Source: Tethya wilhelma
Taxonomy: Eukaryota > Porifera > Demospongiae > Tethyida > Tethyidae
Direction of reading: 5' to 3'
Assembly: GCA_964030475.1 (NCBI GenBank)
Contig: CAXIPT010000002.1
Coordinates: forward strand, 19,127,703-19,191,702
Length of the DNA stretch: 64,000 nt
Of the stretch, positions 61,353 to 64,000 are shown in pieces. The notes beneath the pieces were generated by a model. That model saw nothing but the letters and a program-made list of their open reading frames with translations. It searched no databases and was not told the DNA's origin. A program made the position numbers and the translations under genes. How positions within the stretch are numbered: position 1 is the stretch's first letter; each line of letters begins with the position of its first letter.

Positions 61353-62233
61353 ATTGTGTGTATTTTTCAATTAGTGCACACCTGTCACACAACACATCAC
61401 AAAGAAACCACTTTACACTATTGTACATGACATTGTAGACCTTCAGTTGTTACTATCCATTCAGAGATACTCATACAGTGACACGTCTGAACCTTACCAG
61501 CTTCCTGCAATGCTTGCTCCACATCACTGACACTTTCATTAGCTTTTGGTAGTCGTAATTCAGGGCTACTCGATTCTGGCGTAGCAGATTTTTCAGGTTC
61601 TACCAACTTGTCATCAGTAGTTGTGGGCTCGAGTGGTTCTAGGGATAGGGGAGAGGAGAGAACGAATAAAAAAAATATCTTTCAACGTACCACACGCCTA
61701 GTTGAGGAATGTGATCAGTTTACAATAACTCTACATACCAAGTAGTCAACCAACTATAACTCTGTATAGACTTTCAACAATGAGTGGACATTGAATAACA
61801 CCATAACCACCAAACAACAGACACACAAAACAGATAAAAAACCGGCCACATCAATCCAACACAAACAAACTGTATTTGTGCTAGGAGTAAGTAATCTGCA
61901 CACCTGTGTCTGTTGTTGTCGTATTCTCAGAAACTTTCTTCTTTGGTTGTTTTCTAGAAGGGCCTTTTTCCTTCTTGCTACTAGCTGCCACTCGATCCTT
62001 GGGGTGAGTCTTTGTGCTGCCATTGCCATTGCCATTGTCGGCCTGCTCTTCTCCACTGGAGGGTGTCCTCTTGGCATCAGAATCAGAGCTGGTTAGTGCT
62101 TCTTTGTCTTGTCTCTTCTTCTGACGGAGTGTTCGAATCTGTTGTCTTGAGAGCTGTGTCTGCCACTCACCTTTGTAACATACATTTGTGTTGAGTTTGT
62201 CAATTTATACGCAATTTAAGCATTCACGTAGAG

Positions 62234-62271
<38 letters not shown>

Positions 62272-62825
62272 CAACATAGCAAGTAAACAAATAACCTTCA
62301 GTATCATCTTCAGTTGCTTGCTTGGAACCATCTTCTCGTACAGGTTGGACATTGGTGCGTGACTTTCGACTTTGTTTGCTCTGGGCCTTTGCTGTCTTTG
62401 GCTCTTTCTCTGGTTCAGAACGATTCTCTGGCTTGGATGATTCTTTTGTCACCACCTTACTTGAGGAGATATCTTCATCTGACTCAGGTTTGGGCCGCTT
62501 TAGCACAGAACTTCCACCCTTTGGACTACCACGGCTTTCATCCTAAACAATTATTTGATGTTTACAGATAATAGTTTATACCATGGGGACTAAATTACAA
62601 CACTCTTTACCCTTTAGATACCTGTTTACTCCTAGTTTTACTTTTCGTCCCTTTTTTGCTACCACTGGCTTGTTTTATAGGACTTGTTTGTTCGTACAAC
62701 ACACTCAGATTAGGTTGTTCTCTCTTACCACCAGTCAGCATAACATAGGCCCACAGTAGTGTGAGCCCAACCACAATGAGTCCAACGCACACAGTAGTGG
62801 GATCTAAACTGATCAACCACTCCAT
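61121..62825 (-). CDS. Single-pass membrane protein with lysine/acid-rich cytoplasmic tail
   Basis: Five exons (62622-62825, 62296-62542, 61904-62170, 61498-61638, 61121-61299) join in frame to 345 residues. One N-terminal span (VCVGLIVVGLTLLWAYVML, residues about 12-30) has no cleavable signal, so it is a signal-anchor protein. It is followed by a Lys/Ser/Glu-rich disordered tail with bipartite basic runs (KKGTKSKTRSKQ; SRKQPKKKVSEN) and a helical LSRQQIRTLRQKKRQDKEA segment. The C-terminus is EEWVLL. The layout recalls ER ribosome-binding or LYRIC-type proteins, but I cannot assign a family. Two TG microsatellites lie in introns, one forming a splice acceptor. Confidence 0.65.
61301..61350. 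repeat. (TG)25 microsatellite at a splice acceptor
   Basis: On the minus strand this reads (CA)n ending CACAG directly before exon 61299-61121. Confidence 0.9.
62237..62269. repeat. (GT)n microsatellite
   Basis: About 16 GT units in an intron of the membrane-protein gene, 26 bases downstream of a splice donor on the minus strand. Confidence 0.9.
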
Positions 62826-63135
62826 CTTTTACTGTTCTACTTCGTTTATGCGTTGAGAAACGTTCTTTAGCACCCCATTTTCTCTTTGTTATCGAAGCCA
62901 GCACTAAAATGGGTAAAGGTCGTTCGTAGATCGTCTAGCCGTCTAACCTATTCGCGCACGCCAATTTAAGACGATTCTCGCGTATTATGTACGCATGCGC
63001 AATGCTTACTACTTACCTTTGTCCCCGGTCGGCCCCTTGCATTGTCACATACGATATGGCTGGACAAGATTCTGAGTTGGCTGGACTGGGCCCAGGCGAA
63101 GTAGACGCTATGGAACATGCTAGGAAACCTGTTAG
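62722..63135. repeat. 414-bp direct repeat, copy 1 (divergent promoter)
   Basis: Apparently identical to 63587-64000, with a spacing of 865 bp. It contains the first 100 bases of the membrane-protein coding exon, the intergenic region and the first exon of a plus-strand gene. The match stops at 64000 only because the window ends. It could be a real tandem duplication or an assembly overlap of two contigs. Confidence 0.9.
63056..63135 (+). CDS. First exon of an unrecognised plus-strand gene (partial)
   Basis: ATG 63056 opens MAGQDSELAGLGPGEVDAME (then HARKP), ending near a GTTAGT donor at 63131. It is divergent from the membrane-protein gene with 230 bp between starts. Further exons are outside the window or displaced by the repeat. 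No family is recognised from 26 residues. Confidence 0.45.
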
Positions 63136-63586
63136 TGTTTACAATTAAACTAAACTAGTGGCATGCAAGCATGGGTTGGGGCGAGCACGAGCAAGCGCAT
63201 GCGCATAGAGTTTTGCAGGCTCTCCCGGGTCCCCTATATGCTCACTGTGAAAGGGGAGCCTAGTAGGTTATGTGGGAACGAGGCTAGTGCATATTATTTG
63301 TTATAGCACTGGTGAAAGAGTATGGCATAATTATCCAAGAGACACTTGACTTGACTAAATTGGTTGTTGACAGAATACTTGTTGATTTCTTTGAGCCTGC
63401 AGTTATTCTCATTACTGCTCAGGCAGGACTCCAGTGATTCTCTCTTGCCAGTTAACAGTTACTCTCCTGGTCACCTACGCCCGGGGTTTCAGCATCATGC
63501 ATATATCTATAGGGAACCCATTGGGACTATACAATTTTTATAGTGGCTGTTTAAGTGTTCTGTACAACAAATCATGTATATATATA
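63136..63586. other. Spacer between the two 414-bp repeats
   Basis: 451 bp without coding signal. Near 63216-63300 it contains CAGGCTCTCCC and GGGGAGCCTAG inverted pieces related to the hairpin at 60465. Confidence 0.5.
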
Positions 63587-64000
63587 CTCTTACCACCAGT
63601 CAGCATAACATAGGCCCACAGTAGTGTGAGCCCAACCACAATGAGTCCAACGCACACAGTAGTGGGATCTAAACTGATCAACCACTCCATCTTTTACTGT
63701 TCTACTTCGTTTATGCGTTGAGAAACGTTCTTTAGCACCCCATTTTCTCTTTGTTATCGAAGCCAGCACTAAAATGGGTAAAGGTCGTTCGTAGATCGTC
63801 TAGCCGTCTAACCTATTCGCGCACGCCAATTTAAGACGATTCTCGCGTATTATGTACGCATGCGCAATGCTTACTACTTACCTTTGTCCCCGGTCGGCCC
63901 CTTGCATTGTCACATACGATATGGCTGGACAAGATTCTGAGTTGGCTGGACTGGGCCCAGGCGAAGTAGACGCTATGGAACATGCTAGGAAACCTGTTAG
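63587..64000. repeat. 414-bp direct repeat, copy 2 (reaches window end)
   Basis: Copy of 62722-63135, including a second membrane-protein start exon fragment (63690 downward) and a second MAGQDSEL exon (ATG 63921). Homology on the left starts at CTCTTACCACC, where the copy has a splice-donor-like GTAAGAG on the minus strand. Confidence 0.85.

Overview
The window looks like nuclear DNA of an early-branching animal, most likely a demosponge. Genes are compact, with short GT-AG introns in AT-rich sequence. There is a Src-family kinase exon, a GCKIII kinase, a patatin/iPLA2 family and SLC15-type transporters. Many small inverted-repeat elements sit in introns. The species cannot be proved from sequence alone. 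Single N characters at 1139, 11269, 14495 and 23908 mark assembly joins. Three of them coincide with broken genes, so the structure there should be treated as provisional.

Left edge (1-4.5 kb): the first coding exon of a Src-like kinase (minus), a TLC-domain membrane protein (minus), and the RPS12 ribosomal protein gene (plus). RPS12 intron 3 carries a convincing box C/D snoRNA whose D-prime guide matches 18S rRNA.

Main block (4.6-54.4 kb): nine loci (called A to I here) for ankyrin-repeat plus patatin-like phospholipase proteins of the iPLA2 type. A, B, C, D and E are on the minus strand and F, G, H and I on the plus strand. The exon plan is shared: N-terminal linker exons, two ankyrin exons, a nucleophile exon (DGGG..G and GxSxG), three to four short exons, a DGG exon and a C-terminal exon. 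B and C are a segmental duplication. C has lost its DGG exon to a DUF1647-like gene next to an N, and a GCKIII kinase fragment lies between B and C. Two SLC15/POT-like transporter genes lie between D and E. The second has an intron of about 5 kb holding a Ty3/gypsy LTR element, itself interrupted by a DNA transposon. A large intronless beta-helix plus multi-membrane-span gene lies between H and I on the opposite strand.

Right edge (54.5-64 kb): a CLAMP-domain (flagellar C1a-32-like) protein, an unrecognised basic protein, a WD40 protein, a single-pass lysine-rich membrane protein, and the first exon of a plus-strand gene. The shared promoter of the last two is repeated at the window end.

How they may work together: the phospholipase copies probably act on membrane glycerophospholipids and differ mainly in their N- and C-terminal regulatory extensions. 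Several carry basophilic or 14-3-3-like phosphosites. The transporters may share regulation with flanking phospholipase genes through short head-to-head promoters. That last point is inference.
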